DNA of 64,000 nucleotides from SOJA01 sp964598485 (GCA_964598485.1 CAZRCD010000001.1:372001-436000), one strand, 5' to 3'. Shown: positions 16,859 through 26,094, numbered from the stretch's first letter. Program-made: numbers and translations. The notes: generated by a model from the sequence alone, not told the origin.

Positions 16859-17802
16859 AAAAGTTAGGTGTTGCGGTTGTTGGAACTGGTTTCTGGGGAA
16901 GAAATCAAGCGAGAGTTTACAAAGAGTTAGAAGAAACAGAACTTTTAGCAGTTTGTGACATAAACGCTGAAAGAGCCAAAGCCGTGGCTAAGCAATTTGG
17001 TGCAAAACCCTACACAAACCTTGGAAGAATGCTGAAGAGAAAAGACATCAAAGCGGTAAGCATCTGTACGTGGTCAACGAGCCTTGCAAAAGAAGCACTA
17101 AAAGCTCTGAAAGCAGGAAAACATGTCTTAGTTGAAAAACCAATGGCAACAAACATGAAGCAGGCGGAAAAATTGTTAGAAACAGCAGAACAGCAGGATT
17201 TGCACCTTACAGTAGGCTTTTTGATGCGGTTTATTCCGGGAGTCCAACACATCAAAAAGGCGATTAAAAACAAAAGAATCGGTGATCTTGTGTGTGCAAC
17301 GGCAAAAAGGGTTTCCCAATGGCCCGAAAGAATAGGCGACGTAGGGGTTGTCAAGGACATAGCAATCCACGACATAGACATAACGAGACACCTCTTTGAC
17401 GAAGACCCAATTGCTGTTTATGCAAAAACTGGAAGAATGAAACATAAAAAGTTTGAGGACTATGCCCAGATAATGCTCACCTTTGAAGGGGGTAAAAGTG
17501 CTTTCATTGAATCTAACTGGTTGACGCCATACAAGACGCGGATATTAGTCATTACTGGAAGCGAAGCCATAATGAAACTTGATTACATCACACAAGAACT
17601 AACAATTGAGAATGCAAAGCAGACTGTGCAGCCGAGAATTGCTTGGCGAGAACCTTTAAAACTTGAACTCCAACACTTTGCAAATTGTGTTTTAAAAAAG
17701 GAAAAGCCGCTAATAACAGGCATGGACGGCTTAAAAGCCCTCAGAATTGCAGAGTCAGCGTTAAAATCTTCAGCAGCAGGCAGAGTAATAAAACTAAAGT
17801 GA
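16855..17802 (+). CDS. Gfo/Idh/MocA-family oxidoreductase
   Basis: An NAD(P)-dependent sugar dehydrogenase of 315 residues. The N-terminal Rossmann fold reads GVAVVGTGFWGRNQARVY, with the conserved HVLVEKPMATN. The C-terminal domain has DIAIHDIDITRHLF with the catalytic His. The start is ATG 16855, chosen because GAGGAG lies 10 bases upstream and it overlaps the previous stop. Its place behind an NDP-sugar dehydrogenase recalls WlbA/WbpB-type steps, where a UDP-sugar acid is oxidised at C3. That substrate is inference. Confidence 0.88.
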   Translation: MKKLGVAVVGTGFWGRNQARVYKELEETELLAVCDINAERAKAVAKQFGAKPYTNLGRMLKRKDIKAVSICTWSTSLAKEALKALKAGKHVLVEKPMATNMKQAEKLLETAEQQDLHLTVGFLMRFIPGVQHIKKAIKNKRIGDLVCATAKRVSQWPERIGDVGVVKDIAIHDIDITRHLFDEDPIAVYAKTGRMKHKKFEDYAQIMLTFEGGKSAFIESNWLTPYKTRILVITGSEAIMKLDYITQELTIENAKQTVQPRIAWREPLKLELQHFANCVLKKEKPLITGMDGLKALRIAESALKSSAAGRVIKLK

Positions 17803-17806
17803 AAAA

Positions 17807-18094
17807 CTAAGATTTCTTTGTTTCGTTTCTCAGATTGAAAGGTTTACCCTCTAACAGGATTTTTTCTGGAACCTTTTCCTTCCATTTTCTCAAAAATTGC
17901 ATGTCTTCAACTTCTTTTCGCAGTTCGTCAGGAAGCATCTCTGGAATCTCATCTCGAATTGGATACCATCTTAAACATTTTGGGCAGATGATTAAGCCTT
18001 CCACTATTTCCTCTTTCTCCTCAAAAACAAGCAATTCAAGCGGATAATGCTTATCTATCGGACAAGCCAATATCTCCATCAACTTCTTCTTCAT
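17807..18094 (-). CDS. Trm112-like methyltransferase activator
   Basis: A 95-residue zinc-binding protein with LMEILACPIDKHYPLELLVF at the start and IICPKCLRWYPIRDEIPEML in the middle. This is the Trm112 fold, which in eukaryotes and archaea partners with several tRNA, rRNA and protein methyltransferases. ATG 18094 is chosen because GGAGGGATGA lies just upstream. It sits directly downstream of the damaged trm5. A METTL5-type rRNA methyltransferase, a known Trm112 partner in eukaryotes, is encoded at 59.5-60.2 kb. Confidence 0.85.
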   Translation of the reverse strand: MKKKLMEILACPIDKHYPLELLVFEEKEEIVEGLIICPKCLRWYPIRDEIPEMLPDELRKEVEDMQFLRKWKEKVPEKILLEGKPFNLRNETKKS

Positions 18095-18128
18095 ATCGTC
18101 ATCCCTCCAACGTATTTCCCTATTTAGA

Positions 18129-19030
18129 CTATAAAACATTTTCATGGATTCGTGTATTATTGTGTCCACAAAAATTCACTTTAATGTCCAAAACTACTTG
18201 ATACCAGTTCGGACCAGTTGTCCTAACGACACGATCAAGCGGAATCGTAAAGGTTACACCTAAGCTTTGAAGTTTTTCAGCCACTTTCAGCTTAACCTTC
18301 TCAATGGGATTCTCGTTTTTCTTGGCGTGTTCAAAATTATATAGTAGTGTATCCATCCTCCAGCTTCTTTAAGAGCAGACACGGCATGAGGCAGATATTC
18401 AAAGGCTTTTTCTGGTAGGGGCATGAGAACCCTATCCGCTGTACAGCGTAGTCTTTTCTCAATGACTTCTTTGACGTCTCCTTGTATGGGGATAACTTTT
18501 CGATAAACCTTGTTCAGCCTAATGTTTTCTTGCATGAATTGAAATGCCACGGGGTCAACATCAATCGAGTAGACTTTTTCAGCCTTTGAATGTTTAGCAA
18601 TAACTATGGAGAAGCAGCCTACTCCAGCAAACATGTTCACAACAACCTCTCTGTTTACAACTTGTTTTGCGATCCGCATTCGCTCGTACAGAAGTCTAGG
18701 TGAGAAATAGCATTTTTCAACATCAACAGAGAATAAGCAGCCGTATTCCTTGTGAACTGTAGCGGTCTTGTTTTCGCCAGCGACAAAGTTGAGTTTTCTA
18801 AGTCGGAAATCTCCACAGACAGAACTTGTTTGAGCTAAAACCGTTTTTACATTCTTTTGAACGTTCATAATTGTTTCTGCAATTTTTCGGCTGTATTTTC
18901 TTGACTTCTCGGTTACGCGTATTATCGCTATATCTCCAATAACATCATAAGAATCGTAGATGTAAGCTAGATCCTCGGAAGAAACAAATTGTGAAAGACG
19001 ATTTTTCAAACGTTTTTTCAAGACATCCAT
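18129..19030 (-). pseudogene. trm5: tRNA (guanine37-N1)-methyltransferase Trm5, frameshifted
   Basis: Trm5 makes m1G37 and starts wyosine synthesis. The first 240 or so residues look intact: KCYFSPRLLYERMRIAKQV, the SAM motif VNMFAGVGCFSIVIA, DVDPVAFQFMQENIRLN and DRVLMPLPEKAFEYL. At about 18336-18346 the frame breaks after GGWIHYY. The expected continuation NFEHAKKNENPIEKVKLK lies in another frame and runs to GPNWYQVVLDIKV and a stop at 18129. A two-base AT gain in TATATA would explain it. The product would lack the C-terminal strand and helix of the methyltransferase fold. A sequencing or assembly error is the main alternative. Confidence 0.85.
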
Positions 19031-19102
19031 CTCACAGTGTAGTATTTATGGAAACATTTTTAAAAAGGTGGGATGGTACTCGTTTGTAAAAGAGGAAGCA
19101 TT

Positions 19103-19276
19103 ATGGAGGAAGAGAAGAAACCCACAGGTATTGTTTATGAATGCATAAGATGCGGGGCAAAGGTTCCTTCAGACGAGTTGGAACTCCGTGGTGGACAAAT
19201 AAAATGCATTATCTGCGGCTACAGAGTTCTGAAAAAAATTAGGCCGCCCGTTGTCAAACGTGTTTCAGCAAAATAA
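19103..19276 (+). CDS. rpoP: RNA polymerase subunit P (Rpb12-like)
   Basis: A 57-residue zinc-ribbon subunit on the polymerase surface that supports assembly. It has IVYECIRCGAKV and IKCIICGYRVLKKIRPP, a typical CxxC...CxxC pattern with the invariant GYRV.KK.R. ATG 19103 is chosen because GAGGAAG lies just upstream. An in-frame ATG at 19073 abuts GGTGGG directly, so it is less likely. A TTTTTAAAA TATA-like stretch lies at about 19057-19065. Confidence 0.93.
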   Translation: MEEEKKPTGIVYECIRCGAKVPSDELELRGGQIKCIICGYRVLKKIRPPVVKRVSAK

Positions 19277-19353
19277 AAGCCTAATATTAACTAAGAAATG
19301 GACTATTTAATCCTTTGAAGATTTGATTTGACTCGTTGCTGAAACTAATGATT

Positions 19354-19650
19354 TCAGAAGATTTCTTTTTCACCGATCCTACGAAGAGCCTTTCCACGAA
19401 GCTTTATTGCTGGGCCAACAACCTCCTCTGGCCCTTTCTCAGTTGTCTTTCTTTTCACGGTTTCTCCGCAGATTCCTCCTGGGAGAAGTCGTCTTTTTAC
19501 GCACATAGCATAGGTACAGTTTGCAACGTTACACGAGTCCCCGGTCCATTTGCACCATACATCATCTCGACGGTAGACAGCAGCATTCTTTGCACATCTA
19601 AAGAATTTACATGTTGGAGAACAACGTTTCACCTGAGCCAATATATGCAC
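19354..19650 (-). CDS. Conserved-looking Cys-rich protein, family unknown
   Basis: The 98 residues hold eight cysteines in a regular layout: CSPTCKFFRC, VWCKWTGDSCNVANC, YAMC and GGICG. The tail is basic and without cysteine. The pattern suggests metal binding. The start GTG 19650 is uncertain. The same frame stays open upstream to about 19712 and would add CENTCQVRNAA...VKFC, but no good start codon precedes it. One extra base near an ATG at about 19710 could explain that. Name and function are not recognised. Confidence 0.6.
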   Translation of the reverse strand: MHILAQVKRCSPTCKFFRCAKNAAVYRRDDVWCKWTGDSCNVANCTYAMCVKRRLLPGGICGETVKRKTTEKGPEEVVGPAIKLRGKALRRIGEKEIF

Positions 19651-19757
19651 AACCTGTGGTGTTAAACAAAACTTTACTATTGCAGCATTTCTTACCTGAC
19701 AAGTATTTTCGCATGAGCTAATATAAAGTTTTTTCCCTCAAACTCTTTATTCTAGCT

Positions 19758-21812
19758 CTAGTCTGAGCTTTTCTGCAATTTAGAACGTTTTCTTCTGTAA
19801 ACTTCTATTGAAACGATGAGTATTATGGATGCTGCGATTATTAATGCTGTTGTTAACTGGCTGGTTCCAACAAGAATGCCAGCGATAAGTACGTACTTTC
19901 CTATTTTGATTCCGATGGTTGTTGATGAAACAACGGAGGATGCGGTTTCTATGCATGGCTGTGTTTGGTCGTTTAAATAAATGGCTATTTGTACACTCCC
20001 GCCGACAAAATCACTAAATGCAGCCACTCCATTGTATTCCGTTATGTTTGAACGTGGCGGTAGTCCTTCTCGTTGCAGTGTTACGTTTGCGTTTGGAATT
20101 GGTTGTCCGAAATAGTCGACAACCTTAATTGAAACGGTTAAACCGTAAAGCTTGCAGCGTATAGACATGTTCTCATTTTGGAACAAGTCTGTGACTGTTT
20201 CATTAACCTCTACCCCACTAGTGTAAACTTTTACTGTATACCTACCGAAAGTACAGTTGAACATTGCTGTTCCTTCAACAGTGTTTCCTTCATAATACAG
20301 TCCGCCCATTACTTCTTGAACGTTCACTACGGCGTTGCTGATTGGTTGATTATTTGCATCAGTGACGTTAACTTGCAATGTTAATGTCGGGCAAATGATG
20401 GTTACGTTAAACCATGCTATTGCGGTTTCGTTTACGAGGAACCGTGGAATCGTTGTTGTGTTAAATTGCTTATCGTAACGTGAAGCGTTCAAAACGTAGG
20501 TAACGTTGGGCAGCAACGAAGGAAACACTGTTGTTCCAGTAATGTTTGTGAACAAAGTCTGATTTTCCGGTGTTAAATACAATTTAACTTCTGGAAAACG
20601 GTTTTCAGATCTATCCATGACCAAGATTTTCAAGTTCGTAAGGTTACAGGTAAAATTAAATGACTCTTCCTTGGTGATGTTTAGTGCACGTTCACCAACC
20701 TTTTCATCCTTAAAATATGCTTCACAGGCGTAAATGCCAATTTCAAGCATCAGACTTACCAAACCTTCTGAATTACTTGTTACGTTCACAGCTGACGTAA
20801 CGTTCTCAAAAACTTGGATCATAACATTGGGTACAGGTTCTTTGGCAAGGTTTCTTGTAGTGATGTTAATCGCTAAACCTGGAACCGTGAAATCTTGGAT
20901 GTCAGGTGGGTTTTTTGCCGTTGCGTTTGATGATAAGGAAGTAACATTTACAGTGTAAGTTCCAATTAAGGCGTTTGAGGGTATGGTCCAGTTCGAGTAG
21001 TGGATTGTGTTCTCCTCAGCGGTTACATTCTTTAAATGAATTATTTTCTCCCCGAAACTTATGGTGATAGTAACGTTTTCGTTTGGTTTGTAACCCGCCG
21101 CCTTGATATCTACGGATTGTGATCTATGGTATTCTGTGGAGTTTGTTAATCCTATGATGAAAGTTTGATTCGCAAGTGTTCCATTGAGGAACACTTTATA
21201 TTTTCCAGTAAAGTTGGTGTTGGTGCCTATCGGAAAATGCTCTGGATAGATTATGGCTGCGCTACCGTTTCCAACATCCGATGTATTAACATCGAGCATA
21301 TTTGTGTATGATACGTTAGTGGGAGCTTGAACTGTAATGTTTGCAACAAATGTTTTGCTTGATTCCCCTCCAGTTACATTTACGGAAATTGGCACTGGGT
21401 CACCTTCTTGCAGTTGTTTTGGCGGTTCGGGAACGTCGATTTCCATTGAATATGAAGTCAACACCGTGAAGGCTGCTGTGTCATTTTCTCCAGCATTCAC
21501 GTCAATTATCATGACCTCATGGCTGCCTGCTGAAGCAGACGGAACCGTAAATGTGGCATCTACATCGATTCCTGTAGCATTTCCGCTAGTTATGGTTTCT
21601 CCATCAAAGCGTATCACGTATTCCCCGTTTTCTGTGGTTACGTTAGCGTTTAATTGAACAGTTGCTCCAACCTTTCCTTCATGAGGATTAATGAAGACTA
21701 TTCTTGTTTCAGCTTTTGTTTCTGGTAAAAATGAAAGAGTTATCATGGTAGATGTTAGAATTATTAGCAAGATTACCAAAGGTTTAATCTTTGCGAATAG
21801 GGGTTTTGTCAA
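19758..21812 (-). CDS. Large surface protein with Ig-like and carboxypeptidase-regulatory-like repeats
   Basis: A membrane-anchored exported protein of about 684 residues. TTG 21812 is preferred because GAGGGA lies 6 bases upstream and a clean signal sequence follows (LVILLIILTSTMITLSF). An ATG at 21869 would add 19 residues. The body is Thr, Asn and Val rich with many NxT/NxS sites. It holds Ig-like modules in the first half and three or four repeats beginning like LQVNVTDANNQPISNAVVNV in the second. A C-terminal helix (IIAASIILIVSIEVY) and basic tail anchor it. A role in adhesion or as an S-layer accessory is likely. No sorting motif such as PGF was recognised. Confidence 0.8.
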   Translation of the reverse strand: MTKPLFAKIKPLVILLIILTSTMITLSFLPETKAETRIVFINPHEGKVGATVQLNANVTTENGEYVIRFDGETITSGNATGIDVDATFTVPSASAGSHEVMIIDVNAGENDTAAFTVLTSYSMEIDVPEPPKQLQEGDPVPISVNVTGGESSKTFVANITVQAPTNVSYTNMLDVNTSDVGNGSAAIIYPEHFPIGTNTNFTGKYKVFLNGTLANQTFIIGLTNSTEYHRSQSVDIKAAGYKPNENVTITISFGEKIIHLKNVTAEENTIHYSNWTIPSNALIGTYTVNVTSLSSNATAKNPPDIQDFTVPGLAINITTRNLAKEPVPNVMIQVFENVTSAVNVTSNSEGLVSLMLEIGIYACEAYFKDEKVGERALNITKEESFNFTCNLTNLKILVMDRSENRFPEVKLYLTPENQTLFTNITGTTVFPSLLPNVTYVLNASRYDKQFNTTTIPRFLVNETAIAWFNVTIICPTLTLQVNVTDANNQPISNAVVNVQEVMGGLYYEGNTVEGTAMFNCTFGRYTVKVYTSGVEVNETVTDLFQNENMSIRCKLYGLTVSIKVVDYFGQPIPNANVTLQREGLPPRSNITEYNGVAAFSDFVGGSVQIAIYLNDQTQPCIETASSVVSSTTIGIKIGKYVLIAGILVGTSQLTTALIIAASIILIVSIEVYRRKRSKLQKSSD

Positions 21813-21968
21813 ATGTTTTCCCTCGTTGAGTCCATTTAAGTTTGTGAACACTTCTAATACTGGGAGCATTTTAAACTTTACCTTTCAATCTAGTGCCCAT
21901 CCTGCAACGTACGCGATTCAGGTATTCAAATCACTTTTATAACCTTCTTTTAACTGAATAAAAGACAG

Positions 21969-22601
21969 GTGCGTGCCTTGGCGAATTTCATCAGTTTACC
22001 CATAGGAAGTGAAGTTTTAACGTTACTGAATCTGAAACCAGCCATAATAATAACAACTGTTGGAAAAGATGGATCAATCAACGCGGCGCCATACAGTTGG
22101 TTCTCAATTGTTGACTACAACCCGCCACGAGTGCTCTTTTCAACAAACATGAAACGTGACACCTACCGGAATGTTCTGGAAACGAAAGAATTTGTCCTTA
22201 ACTTCCCAAGCGTGGATCTACTGAAACAAATATGGGTAACCAGCAAGCATTTCCCATATGGAGTCAGTGAGTTAGAAAAGGCAAGTCTGACAATTTTTCC
22301 CTCCGAAAAGGTGAAACCTCCTAGAATAAATGAATGTAAGGCTCATGTAGAATGTAAGGTGCTTTGGACAAAGCCCATTGGTTCAAGTTGCCTCATTCTA
22401 GGAGAAATCATTTCACTATCTGTTGATAAAGAGATTGAACAGCTTGGGACAAAAGACAGACTCATACAGCTGAATCCACCGCTCTATTTCTCATTCAAAG
22501 AATATGAGAAGACAAGAAAGTGGTTGTTTGCTTCAATAGGGAAGATACACGAAATGACTGAGAGAAACGACAAATTCGAGATTACAAGCGAGACTCTTTG
22601 A
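21969..22601 (+). CDS. Flavin reductase-like FMN-binding protein
   Basis: A 210-residue split-barrel flavoprotein. The pattern PAIIITTVGKDGSINAAPYS and VLFSTNMKRDTYRNVLETKEF matches the flavin reductase domain (FMN-binding, dimeric). Such proteins reduce flavins or act as small oxidoreductases. The substrate is unknown. The start is taken as GTG 21969. A TTG at 21978 is possible. A TATA-like CTTTTATAACC lies about 30 bases upstream. It is divergent from the surface protein, and no other gene is clearly linked to it. Confidence 0.85.
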   Translation: MRALANFISLPIGSEVLTLLNLKPAIIITTVGKDGSINAAPYSWFSIVDYNPPRVLFSTNMKRDTYRNVLETKEFVLNFPSVDLLKQIWVTSKHFPYGVSELEKASLTIFPSEKVKPPRINECKAHVECKVLWTKPIGSSCLILGEIISLSVDKEIEQLGTKDRLIQLNPPLYFSFKEYEKTRKWLFASIGKIHEMTERNDKFEITSETL

Positions 22602-22847
22602 TTAGCATACGTTCTTGATTCTTAGCATGTAGGCACAGAATAAAGGGAAATGCGAGAGATGCCTCCATTTGACTTAGGTTCAAACCCGACTCTCGGCACT
22701 ACAAACAGACCCTAGGCACCTCTAAAAGTGGGCAACTCAGTTATAGACTACTAGCGTGGACATGGTTGCCTAGTTGCCTTTGCATGGAAGCTGAATATGA
22801 ATAGAAAATTCATAAGCAAAATATACTGAGATCAGAAAGCCTCGTTC

Positions 22848-23204
22848 ATGCAATCGAAAACAGGAGAGTTCGTGGCCGAGCTTGAAGCACACGATATTGA
22901 AGAGAGCCACCTGAGAAGCTTTGAACTATACGAGGAATACAGCCAGAGGACTATTGCCGATACGATTAGGATACGCACAGAGAACTTTGCCAAGACAGAT
23001 CTCAAGGCTAAAAGAGAACTGCTGACAGAGGTTGAAAGAGAAGTCAAAAACTTTCGTACTTGGCTTGAGGAAACCAAAAATCTTGAACGTAACACTGCTC
23101 ATTACTACTCGGTTAGTCTCAAAAGCTTGCTTCTCGGACTTCCAGTAGGTGTTCAAGTGGCACGGTTTTTTGGGACTATAATGGACAAACTGGCTAGAAA
23201 GTAA
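22848..23204 (+). CDS. Hypothetical helical protein
   Basis: A 118-residue protein not recognised. It is charged and predicted to be mostly helical (EESHLRSFELYEEYSQRTIA, then ELLTEVEREVKNFRTWL). A mildly hydrophobic stretch lies near the C terminus (SLLLGLPVGVQVARFF). No ribosome site precedes the ATG. An AAAATATAC element about 25 bases upstream would suit a leaderless mRNA. It stands alone between the flavin reductase and glyA. Confidence 0.55.
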   Translation: MQSKTGEFVAELEAHDIEESHLRSFELYEEYSQRTIADTIRIRTENFAKTDLKAKRELLTEVEREVKNFRTWLEETKNLERNTAHYYSVSLKSLLLGLPVGVQVARFFGTIMDKLARK

Positions 23205-23359
23205 CATGCAACACTACAAAAGCAGAAAAAAGGATTTTGCGGGTGACATCGCCACTTTGGAATGTTGTAAGCTTTAGCTTTTATGACATGACTTTGTTCT
23301 AGCAGAGAAACTTAAATGTGCAAAGAGTAAGTTATTGCTTAAACCCTGAGGATTTGGGT

Positions 23360-24541
23360 ATGATTGATGAAATTTTAGGTCTCGTTAAGAAGCATGAGGA
23401 GTGGCGTGGAAAACAATGCTTAAACCTCATTCCCTCCGAGAACGTTATGAGCCCTGCTGTTAGAGGACTTCTCTCCTCAGAGCTTGCCCACCGCTACACC
23501 TCTAGAGGCCGCTTCTACATGGGAACACGCTTCATAGACAATATTGAGCAGTATGGCGAAGAAATCGCGAAAGACCTTTTTGGAGCTGAAACTGCAGACT
23601 TGCGTCCTCTTTCTGGGCATATTGCTGATTTAATTTTCATAGCTAGTTTCGCAAAGCCCAATGATATGCTTATGTGCATTTCTCCTGAAGATGGCGGATA
23701 CCCCGGAATGTGGAAAGACGGCTTAGCTGGACTATTCAACCTTAAAGCTGTGCCTTTTCCTTTTTCCAAGCATGACATGAACATAAAGGTTGAAGAAGCA
23801 AAAGAAGCCATAACACGTGTCAAGCCTAAAATCGTGATTTTCGGCGCAAGTCTAATCACTTTTCCACACTCAGTTAAGGAGTTGACTGAAGTTGCTCATG
23901 AAAACGGTGCACATGTAGGATTTGATGGCTCTCATGTCATGGGGCTCATTGCTGGCGAACATTTCCAAGACCCTTTGAAAGAAGGAGCATCAGCGCTTTT
24001 CGGCTCAACTCATAAAACCCTGTTTGGACCCCAAGGAGGCATAATTTTAGCAGACCAAGACCATGGAGAAATCATGAAAGCAAAGATCTATCCGACTTTT
24101 GTGGACAATGCCCACTGGAACCGCATAGCAGCATTGACCTTGGCATTGGCTGAAATGAAAAGTTTTGGTAAAGCCTATGCAGAGCAGGTGATACGTAACG
24201 CAAAAGCTTTGGCTGCAGCTTTGTACGATTATGGCTTTCCAGTTACCTGTCAACATTTGGGTTTCACCCAGTCGCATCAGGTGCTGTTAGATTATGGAGG
24301 CTTTGAACAGGGCAGAGTTATTGCGGAAAAACTTCAATGTGCAAACATAATTGTTGATTGTGGTGTTAGGATTGGCACTTGCGAGGTTACGAGGCGTGGA
24401 ATGAAGGAAAGAGAAATGTTGAAAATAGCTGAACTAATAAAAAGAACGGTTATCGACAAGGAACAACCAGAAAATGTCAAAAAAGAGGTTGCTAAACTTT
24501 GTGCTGAGTTCAAGAAAGTTGAATATTGTTTTGAAAACTGA
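23360..24541 (+). CDS. glyA: Serine hydroxymethyltransferase
   Basis: A PLP enzyme that interconverts serine and glycine with a pterin one-carbon carrier. The 393 residues include WRGKQCLNLIPSENVMSPAV at the start and FGSTHKTLFGPQGG with the PLP Lys. The archaeal features (short N terminus, EDGGYPGMWKDGLAG) are clear. ATG 23360 is chosen because the family starts with this helix and GAGGAT lies 8 bases upstream. A GTG at 23318 would add 14 unlikely residues. In archaea the carrier may be a modified pterin rather than folate. Confidence 0.93.
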   Translation: MIDEILGLVKKHEEWRGKQCLNLIPSENVMSPAVRGLLSSELAHRYTSRGRFYMGTRFIDNIEQYGEEIAKDLFGAETADLRPLSGHIADLIFIASFAKPNDMLMCISPEDGGYPGMWKDGLAGLFNLKAVPFPFSKHDMNIKVEEAKEAITRVKPKIVIFGASLITFPHSVKELTEVAHENGAHVGFDGSHVMGLIAGEHFQDPLKEGASALFGSTHKTLFGPQGGIILADQDHGEIMKAKIYPTFVDNAHWNRIAALTLALAEMKSFGKAYAEQVIRNAKALAAALYDYGFPVTCQHLGFTQSHQVLLDYGGFEQGRVIAEKLQCANIIVDCGVRIGTCEVTRRGMKEREMLKIAELIKRTVIDKEQPENVKKEVAKLCAEFKKVEYCFEN

Positions 24542-24826
24542 AAATCGCGCATGTCAATTTGGACTCACTGTCCGACTCGACTATCTTGACCGACATGTAC
24601 CCATCCTTTTTTAGAACCAAGTTTATCAGAGCTCCAACTATCTTTACGGCGGTAATGGCAAAACCATTTCTATCTACACTTGCGCAGATTTTGGGCTTTA
24701 TAATGAAGGGCGATTTTAAGATTCCGAAACCACTTAATAGTTTAATGCCCTCTTCAAGAGTTTTCCCAACATCGCCCTCATACTTGACTATCCGAACGCA
24801 TATTCCTGAAACGGTTTTATAAAACA
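24510..24826 (-). pseudogene. DUF362 protein N-terminal remnant
   Basis: On the minus strand, from about 24800 down to 24556, the frame reads RIVKYEGDVGKTLEEGIKLL, then SPFIIKPKICASVDRNGFAI and SVKIVESDSESK. This follows the DUF362 pattern (KPN-like loop, then v.IgESds). DUF362 proteins are usually 300 residues or more and often carry ferredoxin domains. The frame has no start codon after the upstream TAA, and the rest is lost where glyA ends. The plus-strand frame in this spot is its shadow. Confidence 0.65.
24813..24822 (+). promoter_or_regulatory. TATA box of the twy1 locus
   Basis: GGTTTTATAAAAC (core TTTTATAAAA) lies about 20 bases before ATG 24839, which suits a leaderless transcript. 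Confidence 0.5.
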
Positions 24827-24838
24827 GTTTATTATCTT

Positions 24839-25838
24839 ATGTTCCCAAAAGCAAGTATAACTTGGGAAAGTGACATCTTGGAGACTCTGGTTCCGTCTTC
24901 GCTTATACAAGCGTTGAAGAAGCAAAAATACCACCTTGTGGGCAAACACTCGGCTGTCAAAAGGTGTAGATGGCTCTACGAAACATTGATTCATGACAGA
25001 CCATGCTACAAACAGAAGTTCTACGGAATAAAAACGCATCAATACATACAGATGACGCCAGCTCTTTTCTATTGTACACAACAATCTATTCTGTTGGAGA
25101 GCCCAGAGCGGCGACTTGGGAATAACATGGAACGAAATGAAAATGCCAAAAGGGGATTCACCGGAAAAAATTGTTGAAGGAAGCATCAAGGCACAACTTA
25201 AAATATTAAGCGGATACAAAGGAAACCCGAAAACAAACCAGAAAAAACTCAAAGAAGCTTCAAAGCCTAAACATGCAGCCATAAGCCTAACAGGTGAACC
25301 TACACTCTACAAACCAATAGGAGAACTGATCCAAGCATTCCACAGAAGAGGATTCACCACGTTTCTAGTATCTAATGGAACAGTACCTTCAGCCCTGGCG
25401 AACTTAAGCGAGGAACCTACACAACTCTACATTTCGGTTTGTGCCCCAGACAAAGAAACACATAAACAGGTTTGCCGCCCACAGATCCCGAAGGCCTGGG
25501 AAAAACTTAACGAAACACTGGAGATTTTGCCCAGCTTCAAATGTCCAACAGTTATTCGAGTAATATCTGTGCGTAATCTCAACATGAAAAATGCTGAAGC
25601 CTACGCCAGACTAATTGAAAAGGCTGATTCAACATATGTTGAGCCTAAAGCTTACGTTCACGTTGGGTTTTCTAGGCTACGGTTGAACTATGAAAATATG
25701 CCGAGTCACAGAGAAATATGTGATTTCGCAATGCGGTTGGGAAAAGAGACAGGTTACAACATGATTGATGAATCAGAAGAGAGCCGAGTTGTGTTACTGA
25801 GCAGACTTGAGAAGCCCATCAGATTTGCTGATAATTGA
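24839..25838 (+). pseudogene. twy1: 4-demethylwyosine synthase Twy1, decayed
   Basis: Twy1 is a radical-SAM enzyme that turns m1G37 of tRNA-Phe into the tricyclic imG-14. The N-terminal frame (from 24839) and the rest (frame ending 25838) match the family well, with GYKGNPKTNQ, SLTGEPTLYKPIGELI, LVSNGT, TQLYISVCAPDKETH and EPKAYVHVGFSRLRL. The frame shifts between about 25076 and 25085, inside the CxxxCxxC motif. The motif would read CTHNNLFC, so its middle Cys is Asn. In the second cluster the ligands are C43, C56 and then Tyr69 at the third site. With both clusters short of a ligand, this looks like real decay, not a single sequencing error. Confidence 0.88.
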
Positions 25839-25872
25839 GTTTAGTTTGAAAATGATTCAGTTTTTAGGTTTA

Positions 25873-25888
25873 GATTCGATTTCGAATC
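25873..25888. repeat. Inverted repeat GATTCGA-TT-TCGAATC
   Basis: A perfect 7-base inverted repeat with a 2-base centre, in the 255-base gap after twy1. It could be a protein-binding site or part of a terminator. No gene starts close by. Confidence 0.4.
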
Positions 25889-26094
25889 GAGTTATTTGTC
25901 TCAGATAATAAGGTGCTGTTACCTCTTAGGTTGATTAAGCTTTTCTGTGAAGGTGTTACTTTTCGGTTGATGGCTGATACTGGTGCGTAGTTAAGGCTTG
26001 TATTGCAAACTGAGGCTCAACAAATTCTCCTTGTTGCAGAATGAGGCTTATGCGGAGTATCTTCACATTATGTTAAAGAATTAACGAATAAATG

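Noticed and set aside
22652..22700. tRNA-like 3' end (GGTTCAAACCC and CGAGAG/CTCTCG pairing)
   Set aside because: The T-stem has mismatches, the pairing is six bases only, and no D arm or anticodon arm can be drawn. It might be an old attachment-site scar, but the evidence is too thin.
24559..24822. Plus-strand frame of 87 codons
   Set aside because: The minus strand in the same place carries DUF362 similarity; the plus-strand frame is its shadow.
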